Source: Tangfeifania diversioriginum (lineage in GTDB: Bacteria; Bacteroidota; Bacteroidia; Bacteroidales; Prolixibacteraceae). From it: a DNA stretch of 64,000 nucleotides. Below are positions 1 through 7,765 of this stretch, piece after piece; the stretch's first letter is position 1, and every line of letters starts with the position of its first letter. The translations under genes and the position numbers were made by a program. The notes beneath the pieces are model-generated. The model saw nothing but the letters and a program-made list of their open reading frames with translations. It searched no databases and was not told where the DNA came from. The DNA lies in NCBI RefSeq assembly GCF_900141875.1, contig NZ_FQZE01000001.1, positions 242,989-306,988 of the forward strand, given 5' to 3'.

Positions 1-93
1 CCTGACATGAAATACGGCTTTGATCATCTGGAGGCTGTGAAAAGGGTGATGGAAGGAGAATACAATCCCTACCCTTCAAAAAGAAACCAATAA
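1..93 (+). CDS. C-terminal end of an unidentified protein (cut by window edge)
   Basis: Frame 1 is open from the first base and reads 30 codons to a TAA at 91-93, ending in ...NPYPSKRNQ. The piece is mixed charged and aromatic (KYGFDHLEAVKRVMEGEYNPY), has no membrane segment and no motif I recognise. It looks like the natural C-terminus of a longer soluble protein starting before the window. The terminator-like hairpin at 257-290 lies downstream on the same strand. The function cannot be assigned from 30 residues. Confidence 0.6.
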   Translation, partial: PDMKYGFDHLEAVKRVMEGEYNPYPSKRNQ

Positions 94-256
94 TTTCCTG
101 CTGCCGAAATATTTAAAGCATCAAAAAAAATAAAAAAAGTCGTTGGAAAAGTAAACCTTTTTCGAAAAATTCTGTTTAAGTAGTTGAAAGAAATTAGTTA
201 ACCCACCATTCAGATGGTTTGGTTTTTGGTTTAGTTTAGGTTTAGGTTGATTGAGA

Positions 257-290
257 AAAGGCTGGTTATTGAACCGGCCTTTCTTTTTAT
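257..290 (+). terminator. Rho-independent terminator-like hairpin
   Basis: An 11-bp stem (257-267 with 272-282, one G-T wobble) with a 4-nt loop is followed by CTTTTTAT. The T-run is on the plus strand, so it best serves the gene ending at 93. It also lies between that gene and the convergent TetR gene and may act for both. Confidence 0.6.
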
Positions 291-304
291 CCAAATGTTG
301 GAAA

Positions 305-907
305 CTACCGCTTCATAATTCCGTAGCACACAATTTTCAGGATAGTATCCACGCTGCGTTCCAGATTCACTTCACCGTAGTGCCCGGCCGAAAGCGGCAT
401 TTCAAGGCCTTTAATGGCAGTGGTAATACCTATAGCAGCCAGGTTAAAATCGTAAATTTCAAACTCATTTTTGCGGACACCTTCAATAAGAATTCGTTTT
501 ATCATTCTTATCTCATCCTGTTCGTAGCGGTGTTTAATATCTTCAATAAACTCAACGGCAGTAACATCATTCTCAATGGCATGGTAAAAATTGGCCAGGC
601 TCCTGAAAGTGGTCAGTTTGGTAAGCACGTAATCGCGTAGTTTGTCAACCGGGTCGGTGTTTCTGTTGATTACAATTTCCAGTTCACGGGCCAAAATCTC
701 AACCTCTTTCATAATTACAGCCTGAAAAAGATCTTCTTTACTTTTAAAATAGTAGTAAAGCGAGCTTTTCCCTTTTCGCACCGCATTGGCAATATCGTCG
801 AGTGTGGTTTTTTTGTAGCCGTATTTGCTAAAAATTTCGCGCGCAATTTTAAGAATGTTCTCTCTGTTCAGATCTCTCTTGCTGCCGTTTTCAGAAATGG
901 TTTGCAT
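305..907 (-). CDS. TetR/AcrR family transcriptional regulator
   Basis: This 200-residue protein has the usual TetR size. Residues about 14-60 form the DNA-binding domain: helix 1 is NILKIAREIFSKYGYKKTT, then DDIANAVRKGKSSLYYYFKSKEDLF, the classic helix-turn-helix and its YYYF..K..L signature. The rest is a helical ligand/dimerisation domain with no nameable ligand. It probably works as a repressor in the cytoplasm. It is transcribed away from no obvious target: the next gene upstream on the same strand is rnr, whose stop is 142 bp away. A perfect Bacteroidota -7 box lies 33 bp upstream. Family assignment is secure; the target is unknown. Confidence 0.9.
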   Translation of the reverse strand: MQTISENGSKRDLNRENILKIAREIFSKYGYKKTTLDDIANAVRKGKSSLYYYFKSKEDLFQAVIMKEVEILARELEIVINRNTDPVDKLRDYVLTKLTTFRSLANFYHAIENDVTAVEFIEDIKHRYEQDEIRMIKRILIEGVRKNEFEIYDFNLAAIGITTAIKGLEMPLSAGHYGEVNLERSVDTILKIVCYGIMKR

Positions 908-939
908 CTTAGTTTGTTTTGCTGCATTAATACAGGAAG

Positions 940-947
940 CAAATATA
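940..947 (-). promoter_or_regulatory. Bacteroidota -7 box for the TetR gene
   Basis: On the minus strand this reads TATATTTG, a full match to TAnnTTTG. It would start transcription about 27 nt before the ATG at 907. A TTTA, 18 nt upstream, is a possible weak -33 element. Confidence 0.5.
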
Positions 948-1049
948 ATTAAATATTTTACCTGCTAAACTCATTGGAACTTTTTACTTTTACAGACGAA
1001 TGGCTGCAGATTAATCGCCACTGCCTGCAAATTCCTGAATACACAAACC

Positions 1050-3227
1050 TCAATATTCGAAATGAGGTTCATTCTCGTCTTCCACAAGCTGAAAATCAAG
1101 TTGTTTTCGTTCAAGATTTGTACGCCATATTTTCACTTTTATGTCGGCTCCCAACTGGTATGATTTGTTTTTGTGGCGCCCTACCAGTGCATAATTTTTT
1201 TCGTCAAAAACATAGAAATCGTCGTCCAGCTCACGGATGGGAACCATGCCTTCAATTTTATTTTCCAATTCAACAAAAATTCCAAAATCGGTAACTCCTG
1301 AAATTACACCGGCATGAATTTCACCCACGTGGTCCTGCATAAATTCCACCTGTTTGTATTTAATAGAGGCCCGCTCGGCATTCACAGCACGCGCTTCCAT
1401 GTCGGAAGCATGGCGGCATAAATCTTCATATTTTTTTTCGCTGGCCGAGCTGCCGCCATCCAGGTATTTTTCGAGCAGGCGATGGACCATCATGTCTGGG
1501 TAACGACGAATAGGCGAAGTAAAATGCGTATAATAATCGAACGCAAGACCGTAGTGGCCAATATTTCGTGTGGAATAAACAGCTTTGGCCATGGTTCTGA
1601 TTGCCAGTGTTTCCACAAGGTTCTGTTCTTTTTTCCCTTTCACATTCTGCATCAGGTTGTTGAGCGATTTGGAAATCGTCCGGGGTGTAGTCATTTGAAT
1701 GCCATAACCAAAACGATGAATAAATGAATTAAACGATTCCAGTTTCTCAGCATCCGGTTTATCATGAATACGATACACAAAAGTTTTTGCCGATTTATTT
1801 TTCCCTTTTTTGCCGATGAATTCAGCTACGCGTTTGTTGGCCAGCAGCATGAATTCTTCAATCAACTCGTTGGCTTCCTCTGCCTGTTTAAAATAAACCG
1901 ACAGTGGTTTGCCTTTTTCATCGATATTAAATTTTATTTCGATGCGGTCGAACGCGATGGAACCTTTTTTGAAACGCTCATTTCGAAGTTTAATAGCCAA
2001 ATCGTTCAAAGTCAGCAATTCTTCAGCCAGTTCTCCTTCTCCTTTTTCAATTATTTCCTGGGCATCTTCGTAAGCAAACCTCCGGTTGGAGTGAATTACC
2101 GTTTTTCCAAACCACTCTTTTTTAATACCTGCTTCTTCATTCATTTCAAAAACAGCCGAAAAACAAAGTTTATCTTCATTCGGCCGCAGTGAACAAACCC
2201 CGTTTGAAAGTCTTTCGGGGAGCATTGGAACAACTCTGTCAACCAGGTAAACAGACGTTGCACGGTCTCTGGCTTCATCTTCAATTATGGTGTTGGGAGT
2301 TACGTAATGTGTCACATCGGCAATGTGGATGCCCACTTCCCAATTTCCGTTGTCGAGTTTCCGTAGCGAGAGCGCATCGTCAAAATCTTTGGCATCGGCC
2401 GGGTCGATGGTAAATGTGGTGACATCCCGAAAATCGCGGCGTTTTTTGTATTCTTCTTTTGGAATTTCCAACGAAATTTTCTCCGCTGCTTTATCCACTT
2501 TTTCGGGAAAAATGTGCGGCAGTTCATATTCGGCAAGAATGGCATGCATTTCGGCATCGTTATCACCGGTGTTGCCCAGCACTTCAACAATATGACCAAT
2601 TGGGCTGCGCGCTTTGGGCGGCCATTCTACAATTTCGGCAATGGCTTTCTGCCCGTCTTTTGCTCCTTTCAGTTTTTCTTTCGGAATAAAAATATCGAAG
2701 CTCACTTTCCCTGATGGCGCAAGGAATGCAAAGTTGCGCGACATTTCTACGGTTCCTACAAAATGCGTTTTTTCGCGTTCAACTATTTCAATAACCTCCC
2801 CTTCCAGGTCGTGTTTTTTGCGGCGGGCATACAGCCGGACTTTTACTTTATCGCCCTCCATGGCGTGGTTGAGATTACGCGACGAGACCAGTACCGGCCG
2901 GTCCATCTCTTCGCTGATAATATAGGCAAAACCCTGCGGTTGAAGTTCAACTACTCCGCAAATCGTGCCGGTTTTGGCTTTCAGCTTGTATTTCCCGCGC
3001 GAAACCTCATCGAGGTACTCGTCGTCTTTTAATTCCTGCAAAACTATATTTACCAACTGCCGTGTTTCGTTATCCTTAATTCCCAGCCACGAAGAAATTT
3101 GCTTGTAGTTTACCGTCTTGCCGGTTTCTTCGTATAGCATGGAAAGGATGATACTTTTGAGTTTCTTTTTATTGAAAGTGACTGATTTTTTGAACTTCCG
3201 TTTTTGTTTTTTCTTCTTTTTGGCCAT
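1050..3227 (-). CDS. rnr: Ribonuclease R
   Basis: A 3'-5' hydrolytic exoribonuclease of the RNB family that degrades structured RNA in the cytoplasm. The 725 residues follow the family order: a Lys-rich N-terminus (AKKKKKQKRKFKK), a winged-helix region to about residue 85, cold-shock domains about 85-230, the RNB catalytic core with its Asp cluster in DPADAKDFDDALS near 275-290, the HYGLAF..YTHFTSPIRRYPDMMVHR block, and a C-terminal S1 domain (HAGVISGVTDFGIFVEL). The Lys tract and two cold-shock domains point to RNase R and not RNase II. It is a monocistronic-looking gene divergent from the Ig-like lipoprotein at 3392. Confidence 0.95.
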   Translation of the reverse strand: MAKKKKKQKRKFKKSVTFNKKKLKSIILSMLYEETGKTVNYKQISSWLGIKDNETRQLVNIVLQELKDDEYLDEVSRGKYKLKAKTGTICGVVELQPQGFAYIISEEMDRPVLVSSRNLNHAMEGDKVKVRLYARRKKHDLEGEVIEIVEREKTHFVGTVEMSRNFAFLAPSGKVSFDIFIPKEKLKGAKDGQKAIAEIVEWPPKARSPIGHIVEVLGNTGDNDAEMHAILAEYELPHIFPEKVDKAAEKISLEIPKEEYKKRRDFRDVTTFTIDPADAKDFDDALSLRKLDNGNWEVGIHIADVTHYVTPNTIIEDEARDRATSVYLVDRVVPMLPERLSNGVCSLRPNEDKLCFSAVFEMNEEAGIKKEWFGKTVIHSNRRFAYEDAQEIIEKGEGELAEELLTLNDLAIKLRNERFKKGSIAFDRIEIKFNIDEKGKPLSVYFKQAEEANELIEEFMLLANKRVAEFIGKKGKNKSAKTFVYRIHDKPDAEKLESFNSFIHRFGYGIQMTTPRTISKSLNNLMQNVKGKKEQNLVETLAIRTMAKAVYSTRNIGHYGLAFDYYTHFTSPIRRYPDMMVHRLLEKYLDGGSSASEKKYEDLCRHASDMEARAVNAERASIKYKQVEFMQDHVGEIHAGVISGVTDFGIFVELENKIEGMVPIRELDDDFYVFDEKNYALVGRHKNKSYQLGADIKVKIWRTNLERKQLDFQLVEDENEPHFEY

Positions 3228-3364
3228 TTATTTTTGTTTTATATAAGGCAAGTTAAATTTTTTATCTGATTCCTACCAGTTTTTTGAATTATTCATTCCA
3301 TTTTTTTAGCAAAACAAACCTGCATATTTAACAACCCTTAATATTCAATGTTTGCAGGAATTTG

Positions 3365-3372
3365 TATGTTTG
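3365..3372 (+). promoter_or_regulatory. Candidate -7 box for the Ig-like lipoprotein gene
   Basis: TATGTTTG matches TAnnTTTG exactly, 19 bp before the ATG at 3392. The nearest upstream TTTG (3351) is only 10 bp away, so there is no clear -33 box. The 164-bp divergent gap to rnr holds nothing else that I can identify. Confidence 0.45.
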
Positions 3373-3391
3373 TGGTTCGTTTTTTTGAATA

Positions 3392-5362
3392 ATGAAAATA
3401 CTTGACAAATTACCATATTTCATTGTGGCTGCTTTTGCCTGGGTTGCAATCGTTTCGTCGTGTGCCAACCAGGGCATGCCCACCGGCGGGCCGCGCGACA
3501 GCATTCCCCCGGTGCTTATGAGTACGCAGCCCGAATACAAAGCGTTAAACTTTAGCGGAGAAGAAGTCCAGCTAACGTTTAATGAATTTATTATTCCGGA
3601 TGCTATTTCAGAAAAGCTCGTGATTTCGCCCCCGCTTGAAAGCCGCCCGTCAATTCTGACCAAATCAAAAACATTGATTATCCGGTTCAACGAAGAGTTA
3701 AAAGACAGTTCTACTTACTCACTCGATTTTAAAAACTCGGTTGTTGACAATAATGAACGAAACGAACTGGAAGGCCTGCGCTTCTCATTCAGCACCGGCG
3801 ATGTGCATGACTCACTGCGGGTTGCCGGTAAAATAATTAACGGGTTTAACCTTGAACCTGAAGAAGAGTCGCTGGTGATGTTGCACAAAAACCTGCACGA
3901 TTCAGCAGTTTATACACTTCTGCCCAACTATATTGCAAAAACCGACAAAGAGGGCAACTTCCTGATTTCGAACATTGCCCCCGGGGAGTACCACCTTTTT
4001 TCTATAAACGATTTGAATAACGATTTGCGTTATAATGAAGGGGCAGAAAAGATTGCTTTTGCAGATACACTCATTGTCCCCGATGCCGAATTTCATGCTG
4101 AAGCCGACACATTAACACAAGGACTTGACTCAATGCTCATTGAAGGGCACACCCATTTTTCACCCGAGCCTTTTTTCATGCGCAACTTTACTGAAAACAT
4201 ATATGAGCAATACGTCAAAAAAGCTGAACGTGAAACAAAATATAAAAGCACCTTTGTTTTTAACGAAACGGTTATTGACTCGTTCGGCATCAGGCCGCTC
4301 AATGCAGAAACCAAAGACTGGTACATTCTGGAGCCCAATGAAGAGTTCGACTCGCTTACTGTTTGGATAGCAGACACCACGCTGGCTGCCAACGATACTA
4401 TTCCGGTTGAAATGTCCTATTTTCAACTCGACTCACTGGAGCAGTTCTACCTGCAAACCGACACAGTGGAGTTGGTTTTTACGGAGAAGAAAGAAGAATC
4501 AAGACGTGGCAGAAGAGGCAGAAATGAAGATGATGAAGAGGAAGAAGGTCCCGAACCAGTTCCGCAGTTTAACTGGACGACCAACCTCAGCTCGTCGAAC
4601 TTTGAATTGAATAACGATATTGTGCTGACTGCCCCACAGCCACTGGCAGGAATCGATACTTCGGCGATGTTACTTTACCTGAAGCAAGACACGCTGCAAA
4701 CACCTTTAAATTTCAATTTTACAAAAGACACAGCAGCCTGGAGAACCTACCGGATTGCCTACAACTGGGAGCCGGAAACCAGTTACACGCTGGTAATCGA
4801 CTCGGCAGCCTGCATAAATATTTACGGCATAACCAGCAAGGCGCTTGAAAGCTCGTTTAAAACCAGGGCCGAAGATTACTACGGCTCCATCAACCTCGAT
4901 CTGAACAATGTACCTGGTGATGTTTTGGTTCAGCTGCTTGAAAACGCCGACCAGGAAGAGGTTATCAGAGAAATAAAGACAGACGAAGACGGAACTGTTG
5001 TTTTCGATTTTCTTGCACCCGACAAATACAAAGTAAAAGTTATTTACGACCGAAACGGCAACGGGAAGTGGGACCCCGGAAGTTACCAGGATAAGTTCCA
5101 ACCCGAGCTGGTCAGTTACATCAATGAAGTAATTAAAGTACGCTCCAACTGGGAATGGAAACATGTTTGGGACCTGACACCCGATCCCACCTTCATTAAA
5201 AATATCAGGGATAAAGAACTGGAAGAACAACAACGAAAAGAAGCCGAGGAAGACGCAAGGCGCGAATCAGAGCAGGGCACCAATCAAAGACAGCAGCAAA
5301 ATAATATGTTTGGCCCGGGTGGTGGAATTTCGCCGGGTTCTCTGCGCCCATCCGGAAGGTAA
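3392..5362 (+). CDS. Ig-like domain lipoprotein (SbsA/Big_5 type)
   Basis: A 656-residue lipoprotein with a hydrophobic leader and lipobox VSSC (Cys24), followed by the family-typical stretch ANQGMPTGGPRDSIPPV. Residues about 38-135 form a bacterial Ig-like domain (NFSGEEVQLTFNEFI ... RFSFSTGD). There are repeated beta-sandwich modules after that, an acidic/basic low-complexity stretch near 365-385 (RRGRRGRNEDDEEEE), and a Gln/Gly-rich tail. The segment VKVIYDRNGNGKWDPGSYQ near residue 555 resembles a Ca-binding DxNxNGxxD loop. The family is widespread in Bacteroidota and poorly characterised; an outer-membrane location is inferred. Divergent from rnr. Confidence 0.8.
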   Translation: MKILDKLPYFIVAAFAWVAIVSSCANQGMPTGGPRDSIPPVLMSTQPEYKALNFSGEEVQLTFNEFIIPDAISEKLVISPPLESRPSILTKSKTLIIRFNEELKDSSTYSLDFKNSVVDNNERNELEGLRFSFSTGDVHDSLRVAGKIINGFNLEPEEESLVMLHKNLHDSAVYTLLPNYIAKTDKEGNFLISNIAPGEYHLFSINDLNNDLRYNEGAEKIAFADTLIVPDAEFHAEADTLTQGLDSMLIEGHTHFSPEPFFMRNFTENIYEQYVKKAERETKYKSTFVFNETVIDSFGIRPLNAETKDWYILEPNEEFDSLTVWIADTTLAANDTIPVEMSYFQLDSLEQFYLQTDTVELVFTEKKEESRRGRRGRNEDDEEEEGPEPVPQFNWTTNLSSSNFELNNDIVLTAPQPLAGIDTSAMLLYLKQDTLQTPLNFNFTKDTAAWRTYRIAYNWEPETSYTLVIDSAACINIYGITSKALESSFKTRAEDYYGSINLDLNNVPGDVLVQLLENADQEEVIREIKTDEDGTVVFDFLAPDKYKVKVIYDRNGNGKWDPGSYQDKFQPELVSYINEVIKVRSNWEWKHVWDLTPDPTFIKNIRDKELEEQQRKEAEEDARRESEQGTNQRQQQNNMFGPGGGISPGSLRPSGR

Positions 5363-5380
5363 TTTCTGAATAATAATTCT

Positions 5381-5416
5381 GAAAGCAGCATATCTGGCTA
5401 TGCTTTGCTTTTCACC
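5381..5416 (+). terminator. Possible weak terminator
   Basis: AGCATA/TATGCT with a six-base loop, extended by AAGC/GCTT across a 2-nt bulge, followed by a short T-run (GCTTTTC). It lies 19 bp after the stop of the Ig-like lipoprotein gene. The T-run is short, so this is tentative. Confidence 0.35.
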
Positions 5417-5592
5417 TGATTTTTCAACAGATCAACCCTCCTTAATCATAATTATTTTATGTTGTAAAAACTAAACAGCGTAAAATGAACGTTATAACAA
5501 AAATTGTGAATACCTTTATGTTGTCCGGATAATTTGATTACTGGAAAAATTTGTGGTATTTTTAAAAAGTCCTTTTAAAATTCGGTTGTGCT

Positions 5593-6090
5593 ATGCAAAA
5601 TACTAAAAATCCGCTCATCTTTATCGTAAATGACAGCACGGTTTACAAAAACCTTATTCTTGGTTATTTAGATTCAAAAGGTTTTTCCAACATTAAAACC
5701 TTCCAAAGCGGAGAAGAGTGCCTCAGGTCAATCCACCTGAAACCCGATATTGTTGTTTTGGATTATACATTCGAAGGCATTTCAGGATTGGAACTTATGC
5801 GGAAAGTACATGTCGATCATCCGGAAATTGATTTTGTATTTTTGAGTGGACAAAATGATGTGGAAGTTGCTGTAAGCATCATGAAAAAAGGAGCAGCCGA
5901 TTATATTGTGAAAAACGATCAGGCACCGCAACACCTTTTGCATTCCGTTGAATATTTAATTTCGGCAACCAAAAGCGAAAAAGTAAAAAAAGGCTTTCAA
6001 ATTGGCGTAATCGGCTTCTTTATCATGATGTTTCTGCTCATCATGATTATTATTCTGATGACAATATTCCTTGAAGATTTCAACCTTTAA
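5593..6090 (+). CDS. Receiver-domain protein with a C-terminal membrane anchor
   Basis: Residues 7-125 are a CheY-like receiver: the phosphoacceptor is Asp57 (DIVVLDY), the switch residue is Ser85 (FLSGQ) and the conserved Lys is Lys107 (YIVKND). The usual acidic pair on strand 1 is Asn13-Asp14 (FIVND), so one acid is replaced. There is no output domain. Instead, after a short basic linker (KSEKVKKG) residues about 137-160 form one strongly hydrophobic helix (FFIMMFLLIMIIILM), with five residues after it. This places the receiver on the cytoplasmic face of the inner membrane as a tail-anchored protein. No kinase gene is adjacent. It could be a phosphate sink or a docking protein; its partner is unknown. 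Confidence 0.85.
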   Translation: MQNTKNPLIFIVNDSTVYKNLILGYLDSKGFSNIKTFQSGEECLRSIHLKPDIVVLDYTFEGISGLELMRKVHVDHPEIDFVFLSGQNDVEVAVSIMKKGAADYIVKNDQAPQHLLHSVEYLISATKSEKVKKGFQIGVIGFFIMMFLLIMIIILMTIFLEDFNL

Positions 6091-6120
6091 AAAATCCAGG
6101 CTCCAAAAAAATGAAACAAA

Positions 6121-6150
6121 AAAGCCGGAGAAGTTGCCCTCTCCGGCTTT
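6121..6150. terminator. Bidirectional terminator hairpin
   Basis: An 11-bp perfect stem (6121-6131 with 6140-6150, AAAGCCGGAGA) with an 8-nt loop. It lies between the stops of the converging receiver gene and the minus-strand gene at 6209. The minus-strand side is followed by a long T-rich run, so it suits both genes. Confidence 0.8.
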
Positions 6151-6208
6151 AATATTACTGTTAATTCAATTCGTCATTTAAAAAAATGACACAAACGTAT
6201 CCTCTAAT

Positions 6209-6793
6209 CTATTTTACTAAATCATAGGTGTACTGGCTGTTGTTTGAGCTTAACACTACACGGTAGGTTCCTTTTTCCAGCTTGGAAAGATCGTAGCCTG
6301 TAGCAACGTTAAAATCTGTACCCAGCTCGGTTTGATAAACCAGTCTGCTATCATCAAAAAATTTCAGTTTCAGTTTTTCCTGATCAAAATTCAGGTAAGA
6401 TAACTGAAGCACATCGTTGGTGTAATTGAAATAAGGATCAAAATGCATTTTTGATTCTCCTACAACAATACCATTGCCCGAAACTTCGAAGTTGTTCGAT
6501 ACTTTTGTGTCGTTAACTCTCAGGTTAAAAACGTACTCTCCTGATTCCAACCCAGCAAAATCGAAAACTTTACGGTAATCGGTTATTGCATTGTTGGTTT
6601 GTTTATAATAAACAACTGCACCGGTTTTGTCTTCAATGCTCACTTCAAACACTGCCGGGTTTTCGTTTAAAATAGATACTACTGCCCTGTCGGCTGTAAT
6701 AGGAGTTACACTCACTTTTGGTTTCTCTACGGCGGTGGTTATAGTGGCAACCGCTAATGCCATAACTGTAAATACTAATTTAATTGTTTTCAT
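6209..6793 (-). CDS. Secreted beta-sandwich protein of unknown function
   Basis: A 194-residue protein with a signal peptide (MKTIKLVFTVMALAVATITTA). The mature part is two similar beta-rich halves. Each resembles the fold of short Bacteroidota secreted domains such as DUF3244 or T9SS-tail-like modules: first half ...GAVVYYKQ...FDFAGLESGEYVFNLRV, second half ...DSRLVYQTELG...YDLSKLEKGTYRVVLSS. The matching LxxGxYxxxL motif in both halves suggests internal duplication. There is no catalytic motif. It could be a periplasmic or surface adhesin-like protein. It ends at a bidirectional terminator and has a perfect -7 box upstream. Confidence 0.6.
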   Translation of the reverse strand: MKTIKLVFTVMALAVATITTAVEKPKVSVTPITADRAVVSILNENPAVFEVSIEDKTGAVVYYKQTNNAITDYRKVFDFAGLESGEYVFNLRVNDTKVSNNFEVSGNGIVVGESKMHFDPYFNYTNDVLQLSYLNFDQEKLKLKFFDDSRLVYQTELGTDFNVATGYDLSKLEKGTYRVVLSSNNSQYTYDLVK

Positions 6794-6828
6794 AACTTTC
6801 TATTTTAAGTTTAACATGAACTTCACTG

Positions 6829-6858
6829 CAAACATATATGTTTTTCAGCATTATGCTG
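6829..6858 (-). promoter_or_regulatory. -7 box plus 13-bp palindrome upstream of the secreted protein gene
   Basis: The minus strand has TATGTTTG (6829-6836), a full TAnnTTTG match 36 bp before the ATG at 6793. Ten bases upstream of it is the palindrome CAGCATTATGCTG (6846-6858), placed where a regulator could act on the -33 region. The box is by sequence match; the operator role is inference. Confidence 0.5.
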
Positions 6859-7048
6859 TAAAACATACGTTAATAATACATCAAATAAATGTGAAATTAA
6901 CTTTTAATAATTGTTTCGTATCTAAATAAATCATTAACAAACTCATGCACAGCAAATTAAAAATAAAAGCACAGCACTATCAAAAACCGTGCCTTAACTC
7001 AATTAACGTGTTAAATTAATTTTATTTAATTTCGGGCAAATTTTAAAT

Positions 7049-7765
7049 ATGGATGTACAAATACTGCAACTTCTTGAGGGAGCAAGAGATGCAAGAGGCC
7101 TGACTGTAATCATCGACGTATTTCGCGCTTTTTCCACAGCCTGCTATGCCTACGGAAAGGATGCTGCCAAAATAATCCCGGTAGGAAATATTGAAAAAGC
7201 CTACCAACTCAAAAAAGAAAATCCGAAATTTATTTTAATGGGAGAGCGTGAAGAAAAAAAACCAACTGGCTTCGATTTCGGAAATTCACCTTCACTTCTT
7301 TCTTCTGCCAATCTTTCAGGCAAAACCATTGTGCATACCACAAGTTCGGGAACGCAGGGCATTGAAGCTGCCCTCCGTGCGGATGAAGTTATAACCGGAA
7401 GTTTTGTCAATGCTTCTGCCATTGTTCAATATATAAGAAACCAAAACCCCGAAACAGTTTCGTTGGTTTGCATGGGATATGCCTGCGAATATCCGACCGA
7501 TGAAGATACGTTATGTGCCGAATACATTAAAAATGAACTGCTGGGGCATGACAATGATTTCGCCCGCATGAAAAAAATTATCCGCCGGGGTTCAGGGAAA
7601 CGTTTTTTTGAACCGGAAAACCAGGAATGGGCACCCAGCAACGATTTTGAACTTTGCCTGCAAAGAGATATTTTTGATTTTATATTGAAAGTTAAAAACG
7701 AGGGCTCCATTAATTATCTGCAAAAAGTGAGAGTTGCCGAAAAAACAAATACAATTACACAATAA
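7049..7765 (+). CDS. comB: 2-phosphosulfolactate phosphatase family protein (ComB-like)
   Basis: ComB hydrolyses 2-phosphosulfolactate to sulfolactate, a Mg-dependent step first known from coenzyme M synthesis. The 238-residue protein shows the family blocks: VIIDVFRAFSTACYAYGKDA near the N-terminus, ILMGEREEKKPTGFDFGNSP, KTIVHTTSSGTQGIEAAL and VCMGYACEYPTDEDTLCAEYI. The family is secure. No ComA or sulfolactate pathway gene is in the window, so the physiological substrate here is uncertain. Its stop overlaps the next ATG by one base, so it is translated as an operon with the PLP enzyme downstream. Confidence 0.85.
   Translation: MDVQILQLLEGARDARGLTVIIDVFRAFSTACYAYGKDAAKIIPVGNIEKAYQLKKENPKFILMGEREEKKPTGFDFGNSPSLLSSANLSGKTIVHTTSSGTQGIEAALRADEVITGSFVNASAIVQYIRNQNPETVSLVCMGYACEYPTDEDTLCAEYIKNELLGHDNDFARMKKIIRRGSGKRFFEPENQEWAPSNDFELCLQRDIFDFILKVKNEGSINYLQKVRVAEKTNTITQ

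Noticed and set aside
203..250. G/T-rich stretch (GGTTTTTGGTTTAGTTTAGG) near the left edge as a repeat or origin-like element
   Set aside because: Short, irregular and without a partner copy or box motif; low complexity explains it.
251..640. A 129-codon plus-strand open frame over the TetR gene and terminator
   Set aside because: It starts within the terminator hairpin and is antisense to the well-supported TetR gene.
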